A stretch of DNA of 27,712 nt from Streptomyces sp. NRRL S-350 (GCF_000719705.1 NZ_JOHO01000073.1:1-27712), one strand, 5' to 3'; positions 7,987-16,685 are shown, counted from the first letter of the stretch. Notes: a model not told the origin generated them from the letters alone. A program made the numbers and translations.

Positions 7987-8136
7987 GCTGCACCTCCGGC
8001 CGGCGGGTTTCTCTCCTCCACGGTAGGCCGCGTCGGCGGTGGGCGGAGCTGACGTTTGATCACTCGAACCGCTTGTCGAGCAATTGTTCCCAAGACGTCC
8101 GCTGTCCCGCTCTCCCGCTCCGTACGCACGGCCGGC

Positions 8137-8727
8137 ATGCCGGGCGATGCCGAGTACGCGCCCCGCGAGCTGATGTCTCTGCCCGGCCCCTCCCGGGACA
8201 TCCGGCGCTGGAGGCTGGTGGAGATCCGGCGGGGCGGCCGGTGGCGGCCGGCGATGCTCACAGTGTGGCGGCGCCCGCCCGGTTCCGCCGTGTGGGTGGT
8301 CCACGTGCGCTGGGCGCCGGATGAGGGCGACGCCGAGGCCTGGGGCTGGTTCGTCTTCTCGGAGACGGCCATCCGGCCACTGCCCGAGCCGGACGACCCG
8401 GCCCCCGCCCGGGCCCCGTTCCACGGCGTCTGGCGGGACGCGATCACAGTGCCGCGCGAACTCACGGGCACCCCCGATCCCGATGGGGCGGACCGGTGCT
8501 GGCGCCTGGCCTGGCTGCGGATCGAGGGCACCTGGAGTTCGGCTCTGGTCACCGCCCGCCGGCGCCCGGGCCCGGACGTGCCCTGGATCGCCGACGTGCG
8601 CTGGGGCGAGGATCGCCAGCGCGCCTGGGCGCTCTACGACCCGGCCGCGGTGCGCGTCGTGCCCCGGGAAGAAGACCGCGCCGCCGTGTCCCCGGAGCCG
8701 CCGGCCGGGAAGGGAGAGGGCGCGTGA
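8137..8727 (+). CDS. Hypothetical protein with tandem duplicated domain
   Basis: The protein has 196 residues from ATG 8137; a TTG at 8056 is another candidate start. It contains two copies of a roughly 60-residue unit. Each has R-x-W-R-L, then G-x-W-x-x-A, then a T-x-x-R-R segment, then V-R-W, and ends in A-[IV]-R-x-x-P. Copy 1 covers about residues 20-85 (RRWRLVEIRRGGRWRPAML) and copy 2 about 118-178 (CWRLAWLRIEGTWSSALV). The Trp-rich units are probably small beta domains. Its stop overlaps the GTG of the next, imuA'-like gene (GTGA), so the two are translationally coupled. That links it to the DNA-damage mutagenesis context, though its function is unknown. Confidence 0.7.
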   Translation: MPGDAEYAPRELMSLPGPSRDIRRWRLVEIRRGGRWRPAMLTVWRRPPGSAVWVVHVRWAPDEGDAEAWGWFVFSETAIRPLPEPDDPAPARAPFHGVWRDAITVPRELTGTPDPDGADRCWRLAWLRIEGTWSSALVTARRRPGPDVPWIADVRWGEDRQRAWALYDPAAVRVVPREEDRAAVSPEPPAGKGEGA

Positions 8728-9035
8728 GTGTCGCCGCTGTCTCGGGCACCTCTCAGGCCGCAGCGCTGCCCGCTCCCGATGCGGACACGCAACGCCGGCT
8801 GAGGCTGGCCGGTCTCCTGGAGGAAACCAGTCCGGCCGCCCGACGCGCCCGGGTCGAATCCGCGACCCGGCCGGTCCTGCCCGCCCTGGAGCCGCTGCTG
8901 CCCGACGGCCGCCTACCCAAGGGCGTCGTCGTCGAGGTCCTGGACGCCGGCCTGCTCCTCGCGACCGCGGCGGGACCGGCCACCACGTCCGACACCCTCT
9001 GGACGGCGATCATCGGCTGGCCCGATGCAGGTTAG
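8724..9035 (+). pseudogene. imuA'-like (RecA-fold) gene, 5' half
   Basis: GTG at 8724 overlaps the preceding stop by 4 nt and has a good AGGGAGAGG ribosome binding site. The 103 codons give a typical N-terminus of the actinobacterial RecA-like ImuA' protein. This includes AGLLEETSPAARRAR, then LLPDGRLPKGVVVEVLDAG, which is the degenerate Walker-A region, and TLWTAIIGWPD. Homology ends at the element's left end, and a stop (TAG, 9033) is contributed by the element. The remaining half resumes at about 18109 in a compatible frame. In intact loci this protein works with ImuB and DnaE2 in damage-induced mutagenesis. Confidence 0.75.
9029..9034 (+). repeat. Left element end, AGGTTA
   Basis: AGGTTA at the left junction is matched by TAACCT (18105-18110) at the right junction, giving a 6-bp terminal inversion. 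The left sequence continues GGTCCACTGTTCA and the right side reads GAACTGTTCA just before TAACCT. The octamer ACTGTTCA is thus present near both ends in the same orientation (9040-9047 and 18097-18104). Confidence 0.55.
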
Positions 9036-9051
9036 GTCCACTGTTCACCGG

Positions 9052-9126
9052 TGTCTCAGGCCGCCGTAAGGGTGGTCTTGGGCGGGGTTCGTTGGCCGCT
9101 ATGGTGCCCGCGTTGTGGATGTCTCA
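9052..9126 (+). repeat. Left subterminal TGTCTCA repeats
   Basis: TGTCTCA occurs at 9052-9058 and again at 9120-9126, between the left end and the first recombinase start. The first lies in GGTGTCTCAG, a 10-mer that is repeated in inverted orientation at the right end (18009-18018). These are candidate recombinase-binding sites. Confidence 0.6.
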
Positions 9127-9139
9127 CGGAGCGTGGCCG

Positions 9140-10597
9140 ATGGACTACTTCTTCACATCAACCGACGTGGTGCGCCGGTTTTACGAGCCGGTGCCGGGTG
9201 TTGATCTCGACGCGGTGGCGTACGTGACCCGTCCCGGGGCGTTGCCGGAGGGAACCCCGTTCTTCGTGGACGAGGGGATGCGGCCAGCGGAGCCGTTGTC
9301 GTCGTTCTTCCGCTCGGAGGCGAAGACGCTGGCCGCGTCGTCGCTGAGGGACTACACCTACGATCTGCTGGACGTGGCCGACTTCCTGGGCGGGCTGGAC
9401 CCGGCGGTGGATCTGCTGTCGGCGTGCGAGGACGACCTGGTCGCCTACCGGGACGACCGCACCCGCCATCAGGAGGCGCCGCTGAGTCCAGCGTCGTGGC
9501 GCCGCCGCCGGACGGCGATCGGCAACCTCTACTCCTGGGCGGTGGAGGAGGGACTGCTGGAGCGGCGTCCCTATCACCGGCGCCGGGGCGGGCGGGACGT
9601 GCTGGCGTGGGGTGCGGTGTCGCAGTTGGACGTGCGGCACCTGACGTTCGAGCAGTGGCGGTTCCTGAAGGACGTCGGGCTGCGGGGGCTGCTGCCCGAC
9701 GGGGGGCTCGACCCGTCCTTCCGGGGCCGTAACCCGTTGCGTGATTCGTGCGCGGCGGAGCTGGCGATCAGCACGGGAATGCGCCTGCGCGAGTTCAGCA
9801 GCCTGCTGGACATCGAGGTCGGCCGGCCGAGGCGGGACGCCGGAGCACGGCTGGTGGACCTGGAGGCGGCCGCCAAGTACGGGCTGCCGCGGACAGTGGA
9901 GATCCAGGACGCCACGCTTCGCGAGATCGACCTGTACCGACGCACCGAGCGCGCCCAGGCGGTGCGGCGCGCGGCGCCAGCGCTGGCGCGGCACCGGGCG
10001 GAGCTGTTCGTCGTCGACGACATCGACCTTCGCCACATGCGCCTGAGCGGGGTGCTGCACGGGCGGCGCCGCTCGTTCGCGGTGCGGCTGATGAGCGCGC
10101 CGCTACGGCGGATCACGGTGATGGAGGGCACACGAGGGCTGGAGCCGATGGCCCTATTCGTCGGCCGCCATGGGCGGATGATCGGCCGCCAGCGCTGGGA
10201 CCAGGTCTTCGACACCGCACAGGACCGCTGCGAGGCGGTGATCGCCGAGTGGGGGCTGGAGCTGGAGATGCCGTCCAACATCCGCATCCACGACCTGCGC
10301 CACACCTTTGCGGTCTTCATGCTGGAACTGCTCACCCAGCTCGTCCTGGAGCAGGCCGCCGAGCAGCTGCGCTCCGGCGGACGGGCGCCGGTGCTCCTGG
10401 GCGAGCACATGAACCGCAACGCCTTCCTGCGCGTGCAGCTCCTGCTCGGTCACCGCCGTCCGGAGTCCACGATGCGGTACCTGCGCTACATCCGCCGCGC
10501 CAGCGAGCTGGTCGCCCGCGCACTTCGTGAGTGGAACGACCAGGACACCACGTTCGCGGACTACGCCGCGCGCGAGGCCAGCCGGGCGGTGGCCTGA
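9140..10597 (+). CDS. Tyrosine recombinase 1 of the element (485 aa)
   Basis: This is the first of three overlapping recombinase genes. An N-terminal SAM-like core-binding domain lies at about residues 40-150 (SLRDYTYDLLDVADFL, then RRRRTAIGNLYSWAVEEG). The catalytic domain has Arg215 (STGMRLREF), His384-x-x-Arg387 (HDLRHTF), His438 (LLGH) and Tyr447 (TMRYLRY), so all expected active-site residues can be seen. ATG at 9140 (MDYFFTS) is chosen because CGGAG lies 9 nt upstream; ATGs at 9101 and 9119 are in frame but poorer. The stop overlaps the next gene's ATG (TGATG). It probably catalyses strand exchange during excision and insertion. It corresponds in position to Tn554 TnpA but is longer. 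Confidence 0.85.
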   Translation: MDYFFTSTDVVRRFYEPVPGVDLDAVAYVTRPGALPEGTPFFVDEGMRPAEPLSSFFRSEAKTLAASSLRDYTYDLLDVADFLGGLDPAVDLLSACEDDLVAYRDDRTRHQEAPLSPASWRRRRTAIGNLYSWAVEEGLLERRPYHRRRGGRDVLAWGAVSQLDVRHLTFEQWRFLKDVGLRGLLPDGGLDPSFRGRNPLRDSCAAELAISTGMRLREFSSLLDIEVGRPRRDAGARLVDLEAAAKYGLPRTVEIQDATLREIDLYRRTERAQAVRRAAPALARHRAELFVVDDIDLRHMRLSGVLHGRRRSFAVRLMSAPLRRITVMEGTRGLEPMALFVGRHGRMIGRQRWDQVFDTAQDRCEAVIAEWGLELEMPSNIRIHDLRHTFAVFMLELLTQLVLEQAAEQLRSGGRAPVLLGEHMNRNAFLRVQLLLGHRRPESTMRYLRYIRRASELVARALREWNDQDTTFADYAAREASRAVA

Positions 10598-12519
10598 TGC
10601 CGCGTCGCGGTGAGCGCCTTCGCCGGCCGCCGGCCGGTACCACCGGCTGCCAGGAGCGGGTCACGGCGATCGGGGTGCGGATCAGGACCGAGTTCGGCAA
10701 GGGCGAGCGCGAGCGCCAGGTCCGGATCGACCCGGCCGCGTTCGCCTGCCCCCTGCTGGCCGCCCAGCTCGCGGACGCCTGGCTCGACTACGCGAAGACG
10801 TACGCGCTGGTCGCCAGCTACGACCACCGCACCGCCGTGGCCAGCTTCTGCGACTTCGCCGGCCCCTACCTCGCCTCGCTCGGCCAGGATCCGGCCGCGG
10901 TGGCTCTGGAGAGCACCGACGTGGACCTGGCCGAGGCCGTCTATGCGTGGGAGCGGCAGTTGCCGGGCCGCTATCCGCCGTCGTCCAATCGCCCCTACCA
11001 CCTGGCCTGTGCCCTGCTCAACGTGGTCAACCTCGCTGCCTCCCGCAACCCGCGAGTCTCGGATCGGCTGCGCGAGCGGGTCCGCGGTGTGAGCGTGCTG
11101 CGTAAGCGCGCCGACCAGGTGCTGGACGAGTTCTCCAACGCCGAGCGCCTGGCCATGCGCACCGCGGCCATGGACGACATCCGCGCGCTGGAGAAACGGC
11201 TGGCCGCGGGCCGGGAGCTCCTCTCGGCCGGCCACGACCCCCACGAGGCCGGCTGGGACGCGACGGCGAACCTACTGTGGGCGGCGCGCCACGGCCTGCT
11301 CAGCGTGAAGGCCCTCGTCGACCACTTGCCGGGCCGCGTTCACCGCTGGCCCGACGAGCTGCGCGAGCTCCTGACTGAGACCTCGGGCGGACGCCCACCC
11401 GGACGACGGCGCCTCGCCCTGGCCGCGGCCCGCATGCTCTACCCCCGCGAGATCGACCTCCACCCCTTCCGTGTCTTGCTCCTGCTGGCCATGACCGACT
11501 GCACCCCCGAGGAACTGCACCGCCTGCACCTGGACGATGTGGAGTTCAGTGCCGACGGCGTCCGGGTCGTCCAACGCAAGGCGCGCGCCCGCCGCATCCG
11601 CGCCGACTTCCACCCCGCCGGTACCGTCGGCGGCGAGTCTGTGCCGACGGCGGTCTTCGACGGTGCCGGGCAGTGGGACGTGCCGGGGCTGATGCGCCGT
11701 CTGGTGGAAGTCAACGCTCTCACGCGCGAGGCGTTCGGCGCGCCGTTCCTGTTCACCGCAGTCGAGGTGGACCAGAAGGGAAGCCTGCGGGCGGGGCTGG
11801 CCTCGTTCGACACCGACGGGCGCAGGTTCTCCGACTGGCTGCACGCCCGCAGCCTCCAGGTGAGCGTCCCGTACGATGTGCGGCGGCTGCGTAAGACCGC
11901 CAAAACCGCGAAAGCCGCCGTCCTCGGCGGGACGCTGTCGGACCTGGCGAGCGACGACCACCACGTGCGGGTGTTCGCCGGGCATTACGCCCACGGCACG
12001 ACCGCCCACGTGCTCGCGGCCCGAGCGGTCAACGCGGCCCAGCAGAAGGTGTTCGACCGCCTCGGCGCCGGCCCGGTGCTGGTCGCCGAGCAGGCCGAGC
12101 CGCTGCTGGGCGAGCCGCAGGTCGCTGAGGCGCTGGGGGTGAGCGAGCGGGTGGGCCGGGAGCTGCGCGACGGCGAGCTGGACATGGGGCTCACCAACTG
12201 CCGGGAGCCGGAGAACTCGCCGTTCACCGGCCCGGGAAGGCCCTGTCACGTGGCGCCGGCGATGTGCCTGGTGTGCCCGAACGCGGTGGTTTTCACCTCC
12301 CAGCTGCCCCGCCTGCTGCTGTTCGCCGACCACGTGGAGCGCCTGCGCGAGCGTCTGGACCCGCCGATGTGGCAGCGGCACTGGGCTGCCAAGGCCCGGG
12401 TGCTGGCCGAGCTGTTCGAGGAGTGCGCGCACCTGCTGCCCGCCGCCCGCGAGCAGATCGCCGCCGGCACCGTGGACCTTGATCTTCCGCTGGGGATGCG
12501 AACGGAGTACGACCGATGA
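10597..12519 (+). CDS. Tyrosine-recombinase-like protein 2 (640 aa), degenerate active site
   Basis: This is the middle protein of the operon, starting at ATG 10597 within TGATG. The C-terminal half has the recombinase pattern, but key residues differ. At the TGxRxxEL box it reads TDCTPEEL (Thr303 in place of Arg). At the HxLR box it reads YDVRRLR (Tyr426 in place of His). After GH (GHYAHGTTAHV, His463) the nucleophile position is Val472. A Cys cluster follows (C535, C550, C557, C560), similar to the zinc-binding tails of large actinobacterial integrases. By my alignment it is probably catalytically inactive and acts as a structural or DNA-binding partner (inference). It parallels Tn554 TnpB in place and length. 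It ends in ATGA, overlapping the third gene. Confidence 0.8.
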   Translation: MPRRGERLRRPPAGTTGCQERVTAIGVRIRTEFGKGERERQVRIDPAAFACPLLAAQLADAWLDYAKTYALVASYDHRTAVASFCDFAGPYLASLGQDPAAVALESTDVDLAEAVYAWERQLPGRYPPSSNRPYHLACALLNVVNLAASRNPRVSDRLRERVRGVSVLRKRADQVLDEFSNAERLAMRTAAMDDIRALEKRLAAGRELLSAGHDPHEAGWDATANLLWAARHGLLSVKALVDHLPGRVHRWPDELRELLTETSGGRPPGRRRLALAAARMLYPREIDLHPFRVLLLLAMTDCTPEELHRLHLDDVEFSADGVRVVQRKARARRIRADFHPAGTVGGESVPTAVFDGAGQWDVPGLMRRLVEVNALTREAFGAPFLFTAVEVDQKGSLRAGLASFDTDGRRFSDWLHARSLQVSVPYDVRRLRKTAKTAKAAVLGGTLSDLASDDHHVRVFAGHYAHGTTAHVLAARAVNAAQQKVFDRLGAGPVLVAEQAEPLLGEPQVAEALGVSERVGRELRDGELDMGLTNCREPENSPFTGPGRPCHVAPAMCLVCPNAVVFTSQLPRLLLFADHVERLRERLDPPMWQRHWAAKARVLAELFEECAHLLPAAREQIAAGTVDLDLPLGMRTEYDR

Positions 12520-14903
12520 CCCAGCACGCCCCCGCCCACACCAGGCTGGTGTCCCGGTTCTTCGCGGACGACGAGCCCGTCTACGCCTCCATGCCCGGCC
12601 GGCTGATGGATGGCTTGGACATGGTGTTCGGCCGCACCGATGCGTGGCCGGCCGACTGCCTTCCGAAGCCCGCGAACCTGGTCCGGGCCCGCTGGAAGTG
12701 CGTCCTGCCCACCGATGCGGTGTGGAACCTGACGGCGCGGGAGCTGGCCTTCGCGATGCTCAACCCCACCCACACGGCACTACGGGAGGCGGGGCTGTTC
12801 CTGCGCATCGAGCAGTGGTCACCGCGGACGGTGTTCGCCACGTGCGAGAAGCTCCGCTACCTCGTCCGCTGGGCGAGTACCCGAAACCTGCCGGGTGACC
12901 TCGGGGCCTGGCAGCAGAGCGACTGGCAGGATTTCATCGACGAACGCGTGGTCCAGGTGAGGCCCGCGACGGTGCGCCAGTACGTAGAGGTCGCCAAGCG
13001 CCTGGCCCAGCTCGCGCCCGTCCTCACCTTCGCCCAGGGCCTTCAGGACCCGTGGCCCGGGATGACGCTCGACCAGGTCGCCGCGTTCTCCAAGCCGAAG
13101 GCCCTGTCGACCGACACGATCCCGCCCGCCGTCTGGTGGCCGCTGCTACGGGCCGCCTGGGCCTACATCGACCGGATCGGCCCACAGGTCTTGGACCACC
13201 GAGAAGCGGAGGCCGAACGCATCGCCGCACTCCCGCCTCTGGAGCCGGCCCGCCGGAATCCGGAAGCGACGGACGAACTCCTGGAGCGGTGGCTCGCCGA
13301 CCCGGCCAACCTCGTGCCCGTCCACGCCCGGCCCCACAGCGGGGCCGCGGTCGGCACCCCGGCCTGGGGACCGCTGAGCCTGGCGGTCACCGGCGGAAGG
13401 ACCATCCAGATCTTCACCGAACCTCAATCCGGCTCCCCCCGGGCCCGCTCCCGCAAGGCCAAGGTGCAGGCCGTCGTCGCCCAGGGCCGCACCGTGGTGC
13501 TGCCGGCGCGCAGGATCAGCACCGTCCTCGGCGTGGACTACACCGAGCACAAGGCCCGCGCCGGACAGGCCCAGGCCGAGCACCGCCGGGCCCTCGACGA
13601 GCGGCTGGACGCCTGGCTCGCGAACCGCGGCAACCTGATCCCCGTCCACACCCGCCCCTTCCGCGGCCGCCCGACGGGCGAACCGGTCTGGGCCGTGCTG
13701 GAGACCCTCGTCTACGGCGGCTACAGCGAACGCGCCTTCCGCACCGACGGACCCGCCGCCCTGCAACGCGTAGACAAGGTCCGCACCGTGGCCCAGGACC
13801 CGGCCCGCCGCACCCCGCACCACCACCGCCAGCTCCATGAACTGCGGACGATCCGCGCCGCCTGCTACATCTTCATCACCGCCCTGTCGGCGATGCGCGA
13901 CAGCGAAGTCCAGGAGATCCAGCGCGGAGCCCTTATCCAGCACTACGGCGCGCCCGCGATCGCCTCCACCCAGATCAAGGACCAGCGCGGCCGGCCACGA
14001 CGGCACTGGTGGATCATCGAACCCGTCGCCCGCGCCGTCGCCCTGGCCGAACGCCTCTCCTGGCACGAGACCCACATCTTCGCCGCCCTCCACCCCGGCT
14101 TCGTCCGCCACGACGACGGCCAGGGCTTCCACGCGGGCCAGGACATCGACCACTTCATCGCCGCCGTCAATCGCGACGCCCGGGCCCTCGGCCTCGACCC
14201 CATCCCCGACGCCCTCGTACGCCCGCACATGTTCCGCCGCACCATGGCCGTCATCACCCGGCTCGAACCGGACGGGGAGATCGCCAACGGCCTCCAGCTC
14301 AAGCACGCCTCCCGCCGGGCCCTCGCCAACGCCGTCACCGCCGCCTACGGACAGACCGACAAGCAGTGGGCCAAGGAGTTCAACACCGAACTGGCCACCG
14401 CCGCCGCCGAACGCCTCGTCGCCATGCTCCGCGCCCGCCGTGACGGCCAGCAGGTGGCGATCGGTCCCGGCGCCCACCGCCTCCACACCGGCCTCGACAA
14501 GGTCAATAACCAGCTTGAAGCTGCCGGCACGGTCCTACGGGCCACAGCCGCCGACCAGCGCCTGGAAGTCAGCCTCCTGCGGGAGGAGTTCGCCGACCTG
14601 CACCTCGGCACCATCAATCACTGCCTGTGGAACCAGGCCACCGCCGAGTGCCAGAACGCCCTGCCCGCAGACCGGCGCGGCAACCAGCCCCTGATCGGCG
14701 CCTGCCAGCCCGCCCGATGCCGCAACTCCGTCCTCACGATCAAGCACGCCCCGATCTGGCGCCTCGAAGAGCAGGACCTCACCCAGCGCCTGGCCGGCAA
14801 GCTACCCGCCCCGCGCCGCCGGCTCATCGAGGACCGCCTCGCCGACGTCCGCGCGGTCACCGCCCAGTTCGACCGGCTTGACCACACCGAGGAGAACGTC
14901 TGA
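12516..14903 (+). CDS. Tyrosine recombinase 3 of the element (795 aa)
   Basis: A very large recombinase-like protein whose ATG sits in an ATGA overlap with the preceding gene. An N-terminal core-binding-type region covers about residues 85-175 (ATCEKLRYLVRWASTRN, then RPATVRQYVEVAKRLAQL). A long insertion (about 240-440) is unique to this type and contains an apparent pair of related segments (ERWLADPANLVPVHARP and DAWLANRGNLIPVHTRP). The catalytic domain shows Arg461 (SAMRDSEV), His571-x-x-Arg574 (HMFRRTM), His597 (KHAS) and Tyr611 (TAAYGQ). A C-terminal Cys set (C703, C712, C730, C735) resembles a zinc-binding tail. It is predicted to be active, and its stop overlaps the coiled-coil gene by 1 nt. 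Confidence 0.85.
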   Translation: MTQHAPAHTRLVSRFFADDEPVYASMPGRLMDGLDMVFGRTDAWPADCLPKPANLVRARWKCVLPTDAVWNLTARELAFAMLNPTHTALREAGLFLRIEQWSPRTVFATCEKLRYLVRWASTRNLPGDLGAWQQSDWQDFIDERVVQVRPATVRQYVEVAKRLAQLAPVLTFAQGLQDPWPGMTLDQVAAFSKPKALSTDTIPPAVWWPLLRAAWAYIDRIGPQVLDHREAEAERIAALPPLEPARRNPEATDELLERWLADPANLVPVHARPHSGAAVGTPAWGPLSLAVTGGRTIQIFTEPQSGSPRARSRKAKVQAVVAQGRTVVLPARRISTVLGVDYTEHKARAGQAQAEHRRALDERLDAWLANRGNLIPVHTRPFRGRPTGEPVWAVLETLVYGGYSERAFRTDGPAALQRVDKVRTVAQDPARRTPHHHRQLHELRTIRAACYIFITALSAMRDSEVQEIQRGALIQHYGAPAIASTQIKDQRGRPRRHWWIIEPVARAVALAERLSWHETHIFAALHPGFVRHDDGQGFHAGQDIDHFIAAVNRDARALGLDPIPDALVRPHMFRRTMAVITRLEPDGEIANGLQLKHASRRALANAVTAAYGQTDKQWAKEFNTELATAAAERLVAMLRARRDGQQVAIGPGAHRLHTGLDKVNNQLEAAGTVLRATAADQRLEVSLLREEFADLHLGTINHCLWNQATAECQNALPADRRGNQPLIGACQPARCRNSVLTIKHAPIWRLEEQDLTQRLAGKLPAPRRRLIEDRLADVRAVTAQFDRLDHTEENV

Positions 14904-15307
14904 TGCCCGTCTCGCGCGCCACCGAGGCCAAACTCCGAGCGGCGATGGCCCGGCTGCTGGAGGGCCGGGCCGAGCGCACCAACGGCGCCCTCACCAAGGA
15001 GAACCTCGCCCGCGAGGCTGGCGTCAGCCACGCCACCGTCCACCGCGCCGACACCGTCCTCGCCGACTGGCACGCCCGTGTCGACCGGCCCCTGCTGCGG
15101 ACCCCGGGCGAAATGCGTCGCGACGAGGAGATCACCGAGCTCCGCCGCCAGCTGCGCGAGTCGAAGCAGAACGTCACCCTGCTGCAGAACAAGCTCGACG
15201 CCCTGGCCACGGTGACCGCCAACCTGTACCACGAGAACCAGGCGCTCAGGAACGAACGGGCCCGGCGCACGGGCCGAACGCTCAGCGCCGTCCCGAAACC
15301 CGGCTGA
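14903..15307 (+). CDS. TnpC-like HTH/coiled-coil accessory protein
   Basis: A 134-residue protein ends the recombinase operon, with its ATG at 14903 overlapping the previous TGA. Residues about 31-50 (TKENLAREAGVSHATVHRAD) form a helix-turn-helix. Residues about 70-120 (EEITELRRQLRESKQNVTLL and following) form a coiled coil, and the end is a basic tail. Size, order and architecture match the small accessory protein TnpC of Tn554-type elements, which helps direct insertion and orientation. The assignment is by architecture, not by a search. A diverged relic of this gene's 3' end recurs at 16686-16723. A strong hairpin follows downstream. Confidence 0.75.
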   Translation: MPVSRATEAKLRAAMARLLEGRAERTNGALTKENLAREAGVSHATVHRADTVLADWHARVDRPLLRTPGEMRRDEEITELRRQLRESKQNVTLLQNKLDALATVTANLYHENQALRNERARRTGRTLSAVPKPG

Positions 15308-15392
15308 CCCCTCCCGGAGGGCGGCGGGGCGCTCACCGCCGGCGCGGGCAGCCTCGGCCGCCACAGGTGTCGCGCCGTCGCCTCCACGCCGC

Positions 15393-15428
15393 GGCCGGCT
15401 GGTCCGCGGCTTCGCGGACCAGCCGGCC
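15393..15428. terminator. Strong bidirectional hairpin between operon and cargo
   Basis: GGCCGGCTGGTCCGCG (15393-15408) pairs perfectly with CGCGGACCAGCCGGCC (15413-15428) across a 4-nt GCTT loop. The 16-bp stem lies between the convergent recombinase operon and the hydrolase gene and would terminate both. Confidence 0.8.
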
Positions 15429-15440
15429 GGGCACCGGACG

Positions 15441-16661
15441 CTAGGGGAGCCTTTCGAGGAGCCAGGTACAGAGTTCCTCCGTGACCTTGCCGTGTTCCTG
15501 GTTGCGGGAGGAGAGCTTGAACTCGTGCAGTTCACTGTCGGCGGACGAGGGGTCGATCTCGCCGTACAGGGCGTCGTCGGAGTCGAGGTCCCGGAGGGCG
15601 ACGGCGCTGACCGCCGGGACGAAGCAGTGCGAGCGGGTCGGGTTCTCGACGGCGAGGGCGGGGATCTGGTTGAGCGCGTCGGCGAGGATCCCGAAGCCCT
15701 CCAGGGTGCCGCCGGGGGCGCCGTCGACGGCGGGCAGGCCCGGGGCGTGGGCCTCGTGCCGTTCCTCGGTGACGACCCGCAGCGTGGCGACCAGGGAGTC
15801 GTCGCCCGTCGGCTGGGTGCGCAGGGTGGTGCCGGTGACGGACTCCCCGGTGCCCAGGACGGCGGTCGCACCGGATTCGATGCCGTTGCCGGTGCCCGAG
15901 CCGACGCCGTTGGCGACACCGATGAGGCGGGGCACGCGTGGCCAGTCGCCCACCCCGGCCAGCTTCGCGAGGAAGTCGGCCCGTTGCTTGTCGACTCCGG
16001 GCTTGTCCTGCCAGTGCTCGATGTGGCGCCACAGCAGCTCGCGGGAGGCCGAACTGTTCATCTGCTCCGAGAACCGGGGGTCGAGCGGGGCGATGTAGTG
16101 CGCGAACGCCTGGAGCGAGATGGGGATGTAGGCGCCCCGGTGCGGGCTGTCGTAGGACCAGTACACCGCCGTCTGATGGTCGAAGTCCCTGTCCTCCTTC
16201 TCCAGCTTGGCGAGGGCGTACCGGGTGACCAGACCTCCCATGCTGAAGCCGCCGACCGCCAGCGGGCCGTCGCACCGCGCGACCGTCTCCCTGATCGCCG
16301 CGATCGCGGCCTCCGCGTTCTCCAGGATCGACGCGCTGCGCTCGTCGAAGCCGAGGAGGATGAAGTCCCTGCCGCGCCGGCGCAGTTCGCTGATGAACGG
16401 GTAGTCGCCGAACTCCAGGTGGGTCCAGGAGAACTCCAGGCTGCTGGGCCCGGTGTTGAAGCCGTCCGAGACGATGACGGGGCGGGTCAGGGCGCTGTTG
16501 CCGTCGCCGTAGTAGACCCAGGCGGTGCCGCCGGGCAGGCTCCATTTCTCGTCGGGCGGCGGCGGGAGGCGGGTGGGGGGCTCCTTGGGGCCGGGAGCCA
16601 GGATGATGGGCGGCGCGGCCCGCAGTGCTTCCGCGGCCTGCCGTTCGGTGGGTGCACTCAT
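15441..16661 (-). CDS. Alpha/beta-hydrolase (lipase/esterase-like), cargo
   Basis: The protein has 406 residues, with ATG at 16661 behind GAAAGGGA. It has an alpha/beta-hydrolase fold. The nucleophile elbow is GGFSMGG (Ser140), a candidate acid is Asp171 in SYDSPHRGAYIP, and a candidate histidine is His345 in TRSHCFVPAV. The strand before the elbow (RDFILLGFDERSAS) and the GPLAVGGFSMGGLVTRYAL run resemble PGAP1/DUF676-like lipases. There is no signal peptide, so it is probably cytoplasmic or released otherwise. It is a passenger gene of the mobile element, transcribed toward the recombinase operon and ending at a strong hairpin. The substrate is unknown. A relic of the coiled-coil gene's 3' end lies just upstream of it. 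Confidence 0.8.
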   Translation of the reverse strand: MSAPTERQAAEALRAAPPIILAPGPKEPPTRLPPPPDEKWSLPGGTAWVYYGDGNSALTRPVIVSDGFNTGPSSLEFSWTHLEFGDYPFISELRRRGRDFILLGFDERSASILENAEAAIAAIRETVARCDGPLAVGGFSMGGLVTRYALAKLEKEDRDFDHQTAVYWSYDSPHRGAYIPISLQAFAHYIAPLDPRFSEQMNSSASRELLWRHIEHWQDKPGVDKQRADFLAKLAGVGDWPRVPRLIGVANGVGSGTGNGIESGATAVLGTGESVTGTTLRTQPTGDDSLVATLRVVTEERHEAHAPGLPAVDGAPGGTLEGFGILADALNQIPALAVENPTRSHCFVPAVSAVALRDLDSDDALYGEIDPSSADSELHEFKLSSRNQEHGKVTEELCTWLLERLP

Positions 16662-16685
16662 GTCGGTCCCTTTCAGGAGGCCAAG

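Noticed and set aside
8321..9139. N-terminal extension of recombinase 1 upstream of 9140
   Set aside because: The open frame extends into the imuA'-like gene, but that part is Arg/Pro/Gly-rich shadow sequence. Recombinase similarity and a ribosome binding site support the ATG at 9140.
13146..14486. Long minus-strand frame (446 aa) opposite the third recombinase
   Set aside because: It is very rich in Gly, Val and Asp with no motifs or ribosome binding site. It mirrors the GC-rich codons of a well-supported gene.
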